DNA of 64,000 nt. Origin: Nematostella vectensis (lineage: Eukaryota; Cnidaria; Anthozoa; Actiniaria; Edwardsiidae). Location: positions 11,185,719-11,249,718 of the forward strand of contig NC_064046.1 in NCBI RefSeq assembly GCF_932526225.1, written 5' to 3'. The notes beneath the pieces are model-generated. The model was given only the letters and a program-made list of their open reading frames with translations. It ran no database searches and was not told the origin of the DNA. The translations under genes were made by a program, and so were the position numbers. Shown one piece after another: positions 34,525 to 45,600 of this stretch. The first letter of the stretch is position 1. Every line of letters starts with the position of its first letter.

Positions 34525-37500
34525 CTACTCAATAGCTGGCGGCACGTTTTCCTTGAAGTCGTCCTTGGTGCCCTGGTTTCCTGCGGGCTTATATCTAGCT
34601 ACGGTATAGAACTTGTTGGTAACCGGGGAAACCGCGGTGGCCATTCCCACCTCCGTGGTGTCACGCCACACGACCTGGGTAAAGTGTAACACCACTGACC
34701 ACATGTCCTTGCCGGCGCCCTTATTGAAGTCGTAATCCCGAATCTCGTCATACCAGTCCTGGGGAGAGGGGGAGAGAATGGAAGAATGGAGTAGTTAGTG
34801 GTACGATTAATTATTTTGCTCCATAAAAATAATCTAACATCCGTTATTCAAAAAGAGACACGGGTATATAAATACAGTCACTGCTTCAAAGACGGCTAAT
34901 TTTTTAAAATAATATTATATTATATATTATTTTAGTAGCGATTTGGTTGGGAAACTCGGAATAAAATGCAATATACTGCGCCCCGAAATCAAGCAAAATG
35001 GCGGGTGTAACAGCTGATTTGCAAGTGTTTTCGAAAAGGTAGCTTAAGTATGTCCTTATTATGCAGTTTTCGGCGTCATGTTATTCACTTGACGACTTCC
35101 AGCTCACTGAACTAGTTGTGTCCTTATGCACTAGTCATTTGAAACCCCACCCCCATGGTCCCGGGGAAGTGTGGGGTTAAGGTGGGGGTGAAGATCAATT
35201 TTGAACGAGAATCTGTCCCGAAGGGGTGGGGGAATTGACAGTTTTTGACTCTAAGACTTATCCCCACCGTGGAGGTTTGGGACAAAGAATAGTTTCACAA
35301 ATATCATGTTAGTTTCTGGATTGAGACTCTTTTTCTTCTTTAGCGAGCAATTCCATGTATCAGCATGTGGCATGCTGCACGGCGACATATGCAAAAACGA
35401 ATATTAAAAAAAATGCAAGATTAAGATTATTTATTTTCCCATCTTTTTTGTAACTGTTATCTTCATAGTAATTGGTTCCAACGTACTCGCTGAAATGTAC
35501 TGGCTTTGAAAGATAAAAAAAAGCTTATTTTAGATGACTTGTTGTCGAGTAGTTGCCTATAGTTTGCATCCAAGGGGTAGGGGCATTTGACTGCAGTTTT
35601 GTCCCGAGGGGGTGGGGGCTTTTCTCGGTTTTGTACAGGGTCAAAGTCTAACCTCCACCCTTCCCCGGGACCATGGAGGTGGGGGTTTCAATTGACTAGT
35701 GCATTAGATCGATGATATATTAAGGCGGTTCAATCTATTTCTACTAAAGAGGATCTAGAACGTTTTTAATCTTTAGATCGATGATATACTTTCGCCATTT
35801 ATATTGTATATTAACCGCCTATGGTGTTATTACTCAATAAACTAAACCAGCTGAATGGCTATCCTCCTACATGTTGTCACAAATATATATTTTCTATTCG
35901 GCTGAACGCAGGTTCTAAGCGCTTTACGTTTAAAATCCGTTTACGTTATATTAGGAATATCTAATCTTGGAACTGAGGAATGCAAGCTTCTAGTAGCCAC
36001 CCGTGATTCCAAAAATTCCAATATCCGCGAAGGAAGACCGGAAAAATCTATCAGATTTGAGCCAACGCTCTGTTTTTAAACGCTAACTGCGGGTTGAGAA
36101 AAATCAAATGGATTGCTGTAAGAAAAAAAATTGGGGGAGGGGGGGGGGTGTGATGTAAGGTTGGTTGAAGGATAGTAAGAAGCAGACAAACAGTGCGTTT
36201 CCCTGGTTCCAGAGCCTCGAACGTCTCTCTATTTAGAGGCCAGTAATAAAATTTTATCAAACTTGAAATTGTCGCGCGCGTTTCAAAATCATTGAAATGA
36301 GGCTGGCCACTAAATAGAGAGACGTTCGAGGCTCTGGAACCATGGTAACAGTGCGTATCCCACCTTCACTATCTCTCCACAATGTACGTAATTGGTGTCT
36401 TCCGGTCCGTCGCACTTCCGGTTTGCCGGCGCGAAGTATGCGAGGTTCTCACCCTGACCTAGCTCTTTGAGAGCCGGATGGTGCTCGAACTTGTTCTCAC
36501 GTACGAGGGTGTCCGCCCAGCTCTGCGCATCACGTGTAAGCTTGCTATTCCAGGTCAGCGGTGGTACGCCATGGCGCATGCGGTACATGTTGTGCGCGTC
36601 GAGACATTCCTTTTCGAAACCTGACATTTGTCCTGAGTTAAAGAGTACGATACAAAGTAATATTTTAAATTTTGTGTATATTTTTTGCATCTTAAGCAGT
36701 GGGGGAGGGGGGAGGGGGTACAGATAGGTGAGGTAAAGGGAAAACCCTAATCAAACCCTAATCCCCCTCCCAACACCATCCTTATGGATCCACCGCTGTT
36801 TCACAGGCACAAATCTAGATAACCCAACTACTGCGCCGCTTAATATCTAAGTTTGAATCTTAGAACCTCTTCTCTGTGTTATTATTACAATATCAATCAC
36901 AAGATCAGACGCAAATGAGTGGTCATACCTGGTTTAGGGGGTTCTGGAGCACTGGTTTTCGGTTTTGGTGGTTCTGGGGCCTGCGTTACTGGTTCCGGCT
37001 CCTCAGTTCCCGGTTGTGGTGGTACAGTTTCCGGTTGTGGTGGTATAGTTTCCGGTTCTGGTGCTTCTGTTGGGTTTGGCGGTGATGGGATTTTGTTACC
37101 TGAAATGATATTGCTATTTTAGCTTGAGCAATGATGCGCTGGTTAAAAATAATGTAGTTTGAAAGCTTAGTTGAAGAGGGAAGGGGTAGGTCATTCCTTC
37201 TTTTGGCTGACTGGGTTGTTGGACGGAGCATTAATCAATGGCTGTCGTTTTTCTAAATGGTCTAAAAGAGCCTGGGGCGAGCGAGCGGGAGACCTGTGAA
37301 TTCTAAAACGTTAGGGACTAGCCTTCATTTCCAAGATGGCCGCCAGCAAAATCGTAGTAAACAAAAATTCCTGCAAGCTTAGGTGGGAATTCGCGACTTA
37401 AAAAGTTCTAGAGCGATAAAAAAGCGATAAAAATGGTTTAAGCGGGCTCCCAAATATGGTATGTAGTGCCTAATAAGGCAATGGCCGAGCGAGTTAGGAA

Positions 37501-40089
37501 AACGACAGTTTTTAAAACAAGATTGACTGGTATGTGGCGCCATTCCTTTTGGAAATCCCGGGTCTAATGAGGAGCAGCTGCCTCCCCTTTCTCCCTGCCC
37601 TAACCCCCCCCCCCCCCCCCCCGCCCCTCTTTGCTTCGCCCTGAAAAGTCTTGCTTGCTGGTCTCTGTGCCCGATGGTGGCGACTTGTTAGGGATCCTTC
37701 TCTATATATTTTTCATCTGTCCGTTAAAGCGCTAAAGTTTCGACAAGCAAACGAGCATGTTGTCAGCGCTAGACTTGGAAAGCATACTCACACAAGCCAC
37801 AGGTCTTGCGGCATTTCCTGACAGCCGGGTCATCCTTCCACCTCTCGCAATACTCCCCGATGTCGTCCACATTATTCAAGATCCACTCACAGTCGCTTCG
37901 CTCATCTCGGCAAGCTGAGGATGCATAAGAAATCTCAAAATGTGATATAAAGAGTAATAATGAGAGCTCATGAACTGTTTAGTTTACTGCCGAATTGTGA
38001 CGCCGCATTTTCAAAACATCGATTTGTTTTTGTCTTTTGGGATTTTCTGTTCCGCCATTCAAATTATTATAAGCCAATAAGTTTCTTTCCATCTCTCGCC
38101 TAGTGCAGTTGCCTGGCTTTCTGTCTTTTTTGTCCAGAGGATAGCCAGGAAAGTGCACAAAGCTTTCTGATTGGCTCAGAATGGTTTTACTGACGGAACA
38201 GAAAATAAAAATAAATCGTGTTTTGAAAACGCGGGTCGCGATACAACGGATTCGACAGCAAACACGAATAGAATAAATATCTGCTCCTGTGTCGCTTTTG
38301 AATTGTTTTGTATTTAAAGGGAAGATGCACAGAATGTGCACAAATGCAATATCAGAAGAAAATCAAGCATAAATAGATAATAGATGGTTGATACTTACTT
38401 TGTTTTTCTGGACTTGGTGGTTTGCCTAGAAAAAAACATAGGATCAAAAAAAAACTATTTATAAAACATGCTTCTTATACTCTTCATTGTAGAATCTTTC
38501 TCATCTATCATCACGCTTTTCGGAGCGGTAAGGTGACTATCAGAATAAATAATCGAATTCCCCGACTTCGAGTAAATGCAAGAGCCATTTGGTTCTTTTT
38601 GCTTCTTGGGTACGCGACAAGTATTTTGCCCGGCACTTCCCCTTCCCCCTAAAACACTTAAGAACTCTAAAACATGCGATAAAAACTTGATAACCAGTTC
38701 CGTGTAACTTCAGTAGCAGAATGCGATTAAAGAATGGTTGCCATGGTTTTCTTTTTCTTTGTTTCTGATTACAGAAGATCTGGAGTGAAACAATCAAAAG
38801 GATTAAAACCACTGCCCATTCAAGTATCAGAAACTACATCTTCTAGCCCACCCTGTTATAAGAACCACCAAGAGATCATGATGTATTGGAACCACTAAAA
38901 AACCTAAAAAAATCCTTTAAAAAATTAAACAATGTATGCGCACTATAAACCTATTCCCTATATATTCTAAAGTTTTAATTTACTTACACCATCCACAAGT
39001 TTTACGGCACTTCCTGATAACGGGACTTTTATTTTTCCACGTTTCACAGTACTCGGTCAGCGCAGCTCCTTGTAGGGGTATGGCCGCGCACTTCGCGAGC
39101 TCGTCTTTACACTCTGAATCAACATCGATTAGATCTGACGATATAAATCAAATCCATACTTTAAACAAGAATCGTAGAATAATAATAACGCTTTGCTGTA
39201 AAAGTCAATATTTAAATATCTTATCCTTTAGATGTCCGTGAAATAAAACATGCATGTCTTTTCTATTGGCGCCACTGCTCGCAACGGTCGTTTTTACGCA
39301 CTGCTGGTCATTCTAAAAAACAACAACTTAACTTGTTTTAGAGGTTTTCTTTTCTTTGAGTGGACGTTTGAAGTGTCTTTTGTTTTAGAGATGGACCTTT
39401 ATGTATTGGTTTAAAAGACAATAAGGCCACGTTTTTTGAATTGTATAAATATTTTGAGCTGTTGTAATTGCGTCCTTGTAGCAAAGAGATCTAACGATTT
39501 TTACACCTATCACGATGTCAATCTTTTCAAAAATCTATTACGAAAAACTTAATTTGCAATAACTGTAATTACTTGCTATAAGTCGGACAGTGTTAAACTG
39601 TTAAAAAAAAGATGATTGTCTTTCAGATTCCCTAACCGACGTTCATCAATTGCAAAACATTCAGATAAAGAGAGATAAAAGCAAATACATTGACATTTTC
39701 TAATTACGTACATTTAAGCTTATATGCAAAATTCTCTGAAGTTAGGAAAACGCTTCTTTGAAAAAAAATTGTTCTATTAAAAAAATCTAGACCATAGAAA
39801 TGATAAGAGTTTTCTGTTCAACACATTATGTATATATCTAAGTTCTTGATCATGTATCATAACTTCCTATGCATATGAATAACACTACATAAAACTAAAC
39901 TTTAAGAAACCAACTTTTTTTATTTCTTGTAGAAAAAGAATAAATGAGAGTGCACAGCTCACACAACTTACCTAGAAAGTTAAAAAAGCTTTCTGAGTTC
40001 TTCAATGGGCTGCATAAAGTAAGATGAATGCTGAACCCAAAGAAGAGTAAAGCCGGTAATAGCTTTCCTGGTACAATGTAGCTCGCCAT
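34525..40089 (-). CDS. Secreted ShKT-ShKT-CAP (SCP/CRISP-like) protein
   Basis: Seven exons, all phases consistent: 39972-40089, 38988-39113, 38399-38425, 37792-37914, 36929-37099, 36364-36632, 34525-34758; 355 residues. Order: signal peptide (LPALLFFGFSIHLTLCS), a six-Cys ShKT domain (41-82), a 9-residue linker, a second six-Cys ShKT domain (92-132), a Pro/Glu-rich linker of degenerate PEPET/PPQPET units (133-188), and a CAP domain (about 193-340) with GQGENL and HFTQVVW signatures; the His-Glu-His cluster typical of the CAP cavity is present. Each ShKT domain is its own exon with identical phase-1 boundaries, suggesting exon duplication. CAP proteins are extracellular; ShKT domains occur in channel blockers but also in many enzymes and matrix proteins, so a venom role cannot be assumed. 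AATAAA on this strand lies near 34450. Confidence 0.93.
35127..35703. mobile_element. TIR element with about 50-bp GC-rich ends
   Basis: In the last intron of the CAP gene. TGCACTAGTCATTTGAAACC... at the left is the inverse of ..GGTTTCAATTGACTAGTGCA at the right; arms include CCATGGTCCCGGGGAAG. No coding frame inside. Confidence 0.75.
36204..36347. mobile_element. Foldback MITE next to the CAP exon donor
   Basis: Arms TGGTTCCAGAGCCTCGAACG..TCTATTTAG of about 38 bp, flanked by a 14-bp direct repeat ACAGTGCGTWTCCC at 36190-36203 and 36348-36361. The right copy of the repeat touches the 5' splice site of CAP exon 6 (exon edge 36364). Confidence 0.75.
37225..37535 (+). repeat. Dispersed repeat family X
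   Basis: Copy of the repeat at 25275-25585, here inside an intron of the CAP gene; followed by a poly-C run at about 37605-37622. Confidence 0.8.
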
Positions 40090-41271
40090 TTTGTAAAAGA
40101 TGTCTTAGCTATGGAGGCTAATCGAGCAACTGTTTGAAACCGGCGCGCGTTTCTCTTTTATCCGGCCCAAGGCTATTATTTTGATGTAAATTACTCGTCA
40201 TTTATTATGTTTTATCTTGAAGTTAATTGGCTATTGTTTGTGGATGATTTTGTATGAATTTAAGACGCTAGGGAGTCCGTTGGAAACGACAATAAAGTGT
40301 ATTGTTTTTTCGATGTTTACAGAGATCTAAAGGAACAGCTGTCCATAACCGTTTATGTATCATTTGACAAGCATCATGAAGTATTGACACATTTTAGTTC
40401 AAGAAGATGAAATGTTGTATAATTTAAACTTGTAGAATTGTAATGCATGCATGAGCTATTTTTAAAGTACACGTTTTCACGTCACACCGGGCATATTAAT
40501 TGCACATATACCTGATAAATACTTAGAAACAAAACCATTAGTTTTAACATCTGTTTAGTTTAATTATCAGGAATGGTGCACAAATTCTGGGTAAAAAAAA
40601 GTTCCAAAAGAACAACTTTGCGATCACGTAAATATGACAGCTGTAACGAAATATTGTTTGGATAAAAAGTTGTAACATGTAAGCAAACCAATAACACCAA
40701 TTACACGAGGCCACCTGGTTCAACAATGCCGCCGTCATCTTTGTACGTGACGGCTTAGTAAAGGAATGTATCGCGCTTGAATTCTCTCCATCGGGAGAAT
40801 TTACTGGGGTTTTCAATATCCTGTGAATTCTCGCCGTTGGTTTCGAATAGCTAAATTGCCTCGATTCCATCATTCAAAATCTTAATTTGCCAGCACAGAA
40901 ATGGTTTCCAAAGCCACCTCCCCATAAGGCGCGGATCACGTCTGTTCAGCAAACGTTTTTGATTGGTCGAGCAGCGACATGATGTCATCAACCTGAACTA
41001 GCTTTGAAATTTGAACTTGGGCGGCATTATCGAAAAGATAACCGAAACCCGGGGCGGGTGTGATCTTCGGCAACATTAGGGATAGCATCCTCGGGCGACC
41101 CAGGGTGTTGCAGAGACCGGAAGTGAACGTATGCGCGAAGACGAAAAAGAAAAAGAAAGGGGAAAAAGACGTCTTCTCCTCCATTTGTTCGCGCGCGCTT
41201 CCTGTGTGGTTGGCTGTGTGATTGGGCTGGATGCATTTTTTTCCAGGCTTTTCCTTCTTCCTTCGTTCCCT

Positions 41272-41280
41272 TCCCCCCCC

Positions 41281-41311
<31 letters not shown>

Positions 41312-41320
41312 ACACACACT
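41272..41320 (+). repeat. Poly-C followed by (CA)n microsatellite
   Basis: About 24 C, then about ten CA units. Confidence 0.9.
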
Positions 41321-41365
41321 TTTCTAATTGTCCGTTCGTTCTCAAAAACACATTAGGTGCGTATC

Positions 41366-41645
41366 CAGGGGCTCATAAGTAGGGGCAATCAACTTCCCCA
41401 TTTTCTGGTGCCATATATAGGTGTCACGGCGTTTCCTAGGATCAGGCTATTTTTAGACGCGCAGATGAGCCAATCAGATTCAACCTTTGTGTTGACGTTT
41501 TGGCTGAGCTCAACCGCACGCGCAGTCTCAGACAAAAAGCTATGTTCTCTCTTCGGTACTTTGACTTTCTGTTGCTCTCTTCGTTAATATGAATCCAACC
41601 CTACCTATGACTTTGAATTCTAGCTTGCAATTCTTTTTGGTAAAC
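41366..41645. mobile_element. Truncated copy of the 13475 hAT-like MITE
   Basis: Matches 13475-13740 from CAGGGGCTCATAAGTAGGGG through TGCAATTCTTTTTGGTAAAC, including the internal GTTTTGGCTGAGCTCAAC. The second terminus is missing. Confidence 0.8.
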
Positions 41646-42675
41646 TTTTGGTTGGTGCCCGCCCACTAGCGCAGCCCACAGCCAACCCACGTTAAATTTA
41701 TCGGTTCGATATAGTTCGATATGGTAATGTGAAACCCAGTGAAACCCGCATAATAAACAGCTTGGTCATTTATTATTTTGAGATCGGAAGAACAAGAAGG
41801 GAGCATCCACGTGCTAGTAGCAATTGCACCCAAAAAGGTATTGCACCCAATTTGCATTTTTATCGTGCTTTATAATCTGTTGATAGCGGATCGAGTAGGG
41901 TAGCATTAGCTTATTTTATATAGCTTGTTATGAGGTTTCAATGAGGTCAAAACAAAGAGCAATACATACTTATTATTGTATGATCAAGGCCAAGGTAAAA
42001 TAGGTGATATCGTATCGCATTTTACATTGCGATATGTTGAATCCAGCTAATAAGAAAGCCAAGAAATAGATTGGTAGATTGGTGTCTATCCTATTCTAAT
42101 TCCCCGTTCGTATTCGAGGGCACTAGTCTAATTAGAAACAAGCAATGGACTTTAGAATATATTATTATGCAAGAATATTTAGCTTTGCTACGTGTAAAAA
42201 AAACAATGGCAAATAATATTTCTTTCAAAATTTGAATTGGTTTTAATTAGAAGAGATTTATTTCTTGTGATGAAGCTGTTAATTGTTAGAGTGCATGACT
42301 AATTGTAATACAACAAATTCCGATTTTGTAAACCAAACAGAGTAGCTACGGGTGGTCTGATTCAGCAGAATAGGCAAATAGAATGCCCCTTTTTCATTCC
42401 TTCTAATAGGAGCCTCCTAGCGAAATAATGATAAGAAAAGGTCTGTGCTAGCAGGAAAGGAAAGAAGAGCAAATTTAAGCACCATGGGGGTAGGGGTAGG
42501 AGCATGATATAAATTCTAGATCTTTATCCCTCCTCCAAAATATGTTAGATTATTAAAAGTTTCATAAAGTTTATTTTCGAAGCCCCACCAAGTGACTTTG
42601 GTCCAAATTTGTACAGAAAATACCTTTTTGTATTTATTATTTATCTTTTTATAGATCGGAGCAATAAATTGAATC

Positions 42676-45600
42676 ATGTCAGAGATTACTTCAATCATTG
42701 AGCAACTTGATAAGGAATATGAGGAGGCTGTGACAAGTGAAAAGTTTAAGGAGTCAATTGAGGCAAATAAAGAGACCAAAGAGCCAGAAGTGCTTTGGCG
42801 CCTCTCTCGGGCCTCACGAGTTGTCGCTGACCGTACCCCTGATGCAGCTGAAAAGCAAACCTATGTTAATATGATAAAAGAGTTTGCATCACGAGGCATG
42901 GAAATTGATGACAACAACTCTGGCTGCCACAAGGTAAGACTCATAACATTAATAAAAATGACATACTTTTTGACCACCAAGGTAGGGCGGCACCTGGCTA
43001 GGGGCTAGCCACCCTTTTTTGAAAGTGGCCTCTTCCACTTTTTAGATCGGTTGTATGGAAGTGATCTTTAGGAATAGGGGAAAGGTGCTGATGACATCGG
43101 TTTCGATTATTTCAATGTCATACAATTTTTGGCATTTTAGGCTTTAGGTTCTTAATCATGATAGACAGCTAAAAGGACTCTAAACTGAAATTTGATTTCT
43201 CTTCTTCTAAAACAGCTCTGTTACCCCTGAGACCTATAAAACTGCATTTTTACAAGAATAGCCCATATAGCTATGTTATGATTATTGATGTTATGAAAAG
43301 CTTATGTTGTTATTTCTTATCATTAGTGGTTTGCAATGGGTCTGATGCAAGCTGCAGGCGGTCCTCAGGAGAAGATGAAAAATGTTCACATTGTTAAGGA
43401 GCATTTTCAGGTAACTCACATGATCTTCTTATTTCCTTGTGGTATTGCGTTCTTATATTAAGGTCCATGACAAACAGTGTAGGTCTGTCACAGTACGATG
43501 CCTGCAAGCGTAGTCAACTTAGACAGATTGGTGAAGTAAACCTATTTGAGCCAAACCAAACAGTATAGGCCTATGGCGTATACAGTATAGGAATGTTTCC
43601 AAGATTTGCTGGGTAGGGGGAAGGGGGGTGCACAGTTATACATACCATTATGAAAAAGGATAGTTTTTGACATAGCTGTAGCAGGACAAAATATTGTATG
43701 TGGGGGAGGGGGTATGGGGCCAAGCCATGTCCCTACTGGTTCTTTCCTTATAACCTAACCCTAACCCTAACCCTAACCCCAACCCTAACCCTAACCCTAA
43801 TCCTAATCCTAACCCTAACCCTAACCCTAACCCTAACCCTAACCCCAACCCTAACCCTAACCCTAACCCTAACCCCAACCCTAACCCTAACCCTAACCCC
43901 AACCCTAACCCTAACCCTAACCCTAACCCCAACCCCAACCCCAACCCCAACCCAACCCTAACCCCAACCCGAACCCTAACCTAACCCTAACCCTAATTCT
44001 AACCCCAACCCTAACCCTAACCGTAACCCCAACCCTAACCCTAACCCCAACCCTAACCCTAACCCTAACCCTAACCCCAACCCCAACCCCAACCCAACCC
44101 TAACCCCAACCCGAACCCTAACCTAACCCTAACCCTAATTCTAACCCCAACCCTAACCCTAACCCTAACCCCAACCCTAACCCTAACCCCAACCCTAACC
44201 CTAACCCTAACCCTAACCCTAACCCCAACCCTAACCCTAACCCTAACCCTAACCCTAACCCTAACCCTAACCCTAACCCCAACCCTAACCCTAACCCTAA
44301 CCCCAACCTCTGCTATGACCCTGTCAGAGCTGTAGCAGACCTCAAAATATTGGGGGCTGGGAGCAATACAGAAATATAAAAAAAATATAGTTTTGGGGCA
44401 CAGCCACACTCCTACTGGTCATTTCCTCATAATTTTGAAAACATTTCAGGGGCGTGTGCATGTGCCCCCATTACCCCACTAATGCTATGGCCCTGAACTA
44501 AACATTTATTGTTATTCCATAATCAATCACACCAAACTAAATGTTGCCCTTTCCTTTACAGAAAGCTATCGACTTGAATCCTAATGATCCACATGCTCAC
44601 CACGTTCTTGGCACATGGTATGTTACAATGATGTGAATGGGTTGGCAGTGAATTCCTTTGGGGATGGGAGCATTGCGTGACCGACACAAAGAATGGCTGC
44701 TCGGGAGACTACTCATTAATGGGGTATCATGTTATCATCCTACTTTTCAGCTCTAAAAATAAGGCAGGGGAAATAAGGCAAGGTACTTATTTTAAAATCC
44801 GTTTCTTCTAACATCATTCAAGGAGTAAAACCCTCCCAAAACCATAACAGAACAATGTATCAATGATAAAATGTTGTGGCATATACGGTACTAGCTGTCA
44901 GTTATCCGTTCCCTTCTAACTTTTAGCTGCAACACGTTTAGGTGTTTTCTTTGCTCCGTTCATAGGTTTTTTAACTTGTCTGATCTGCCATGGCTGATGC
45001 GTAAGATGCTGAACACAATCCAGTCCAACCCGCCCAAGGCAACTTATGAAGAGGTAACCAGCGGCGTAGCCAGGATTTTAAACAGGAGGGCACCCAAAAG
45101 GGACTTTCAAGGCATTTTCTCCTGTATTTTAGATAATTTCTCATACATTTACTGTATTTTTGGCTGCTAAAAGGGGTGGCCCCCTAGGGCACCCCCCTGG
45201 CTACGCCCCTGGGTAACGAAATATATAAACTGTGTTTTAAATATATAAACTGTGTTTTACTAAAGATCTCTATACAGTTCCGTAGCAGGCCTAGGAATAT
45301 TGAGGGGGCACAGCCACGCCCCCACTGGTCATTTCCTTATATATTTTAAAATTTTTGGGGGCAAATGCCCCCAGTACACTCGCATGACATCTTGCATGTT
45401 TGACAGCCCGAGGATGTGTCTATTATGTGATATCTTTTATGCTTATATTTCTTAGTTTTAAATGCTTCATGGATGACACAGATCGTCACATATCCCGTGA
45501 CCATCTTGTTGCACCCCCCTTGACACCTATATGACACCTACCAAGTTTGGATGTCATACGATGTTTCTTTCGTGAGATATCATAGTTTATTAGAAGTGTG

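Larger units (their letters stand above)
40090..42675. other. Intergenic region between CAP and RMDN genes
   Basis: Divergent promoters are expected here. Contents: a poly-C plus (CA)n microsatellite at 41272-41320, a truncated MITE at 41366-41645, and AT-rich unique sequence. Short frames near 41000-41300 are driven by the microsatellite and purine-rich sequence. No exon supported. Confidence 0.5.

Noticed and set aside
40936-41351. Three overlapping minus frames of 91-127 codons
   Set aside because: Driven by the poly-C/(CA)n tract and purine-rich sequence; no homology or splice support.
43648-44409. Gly-Leu and Arg-Val repeat frames
   Set aside because: Translation of the telomere-like array.
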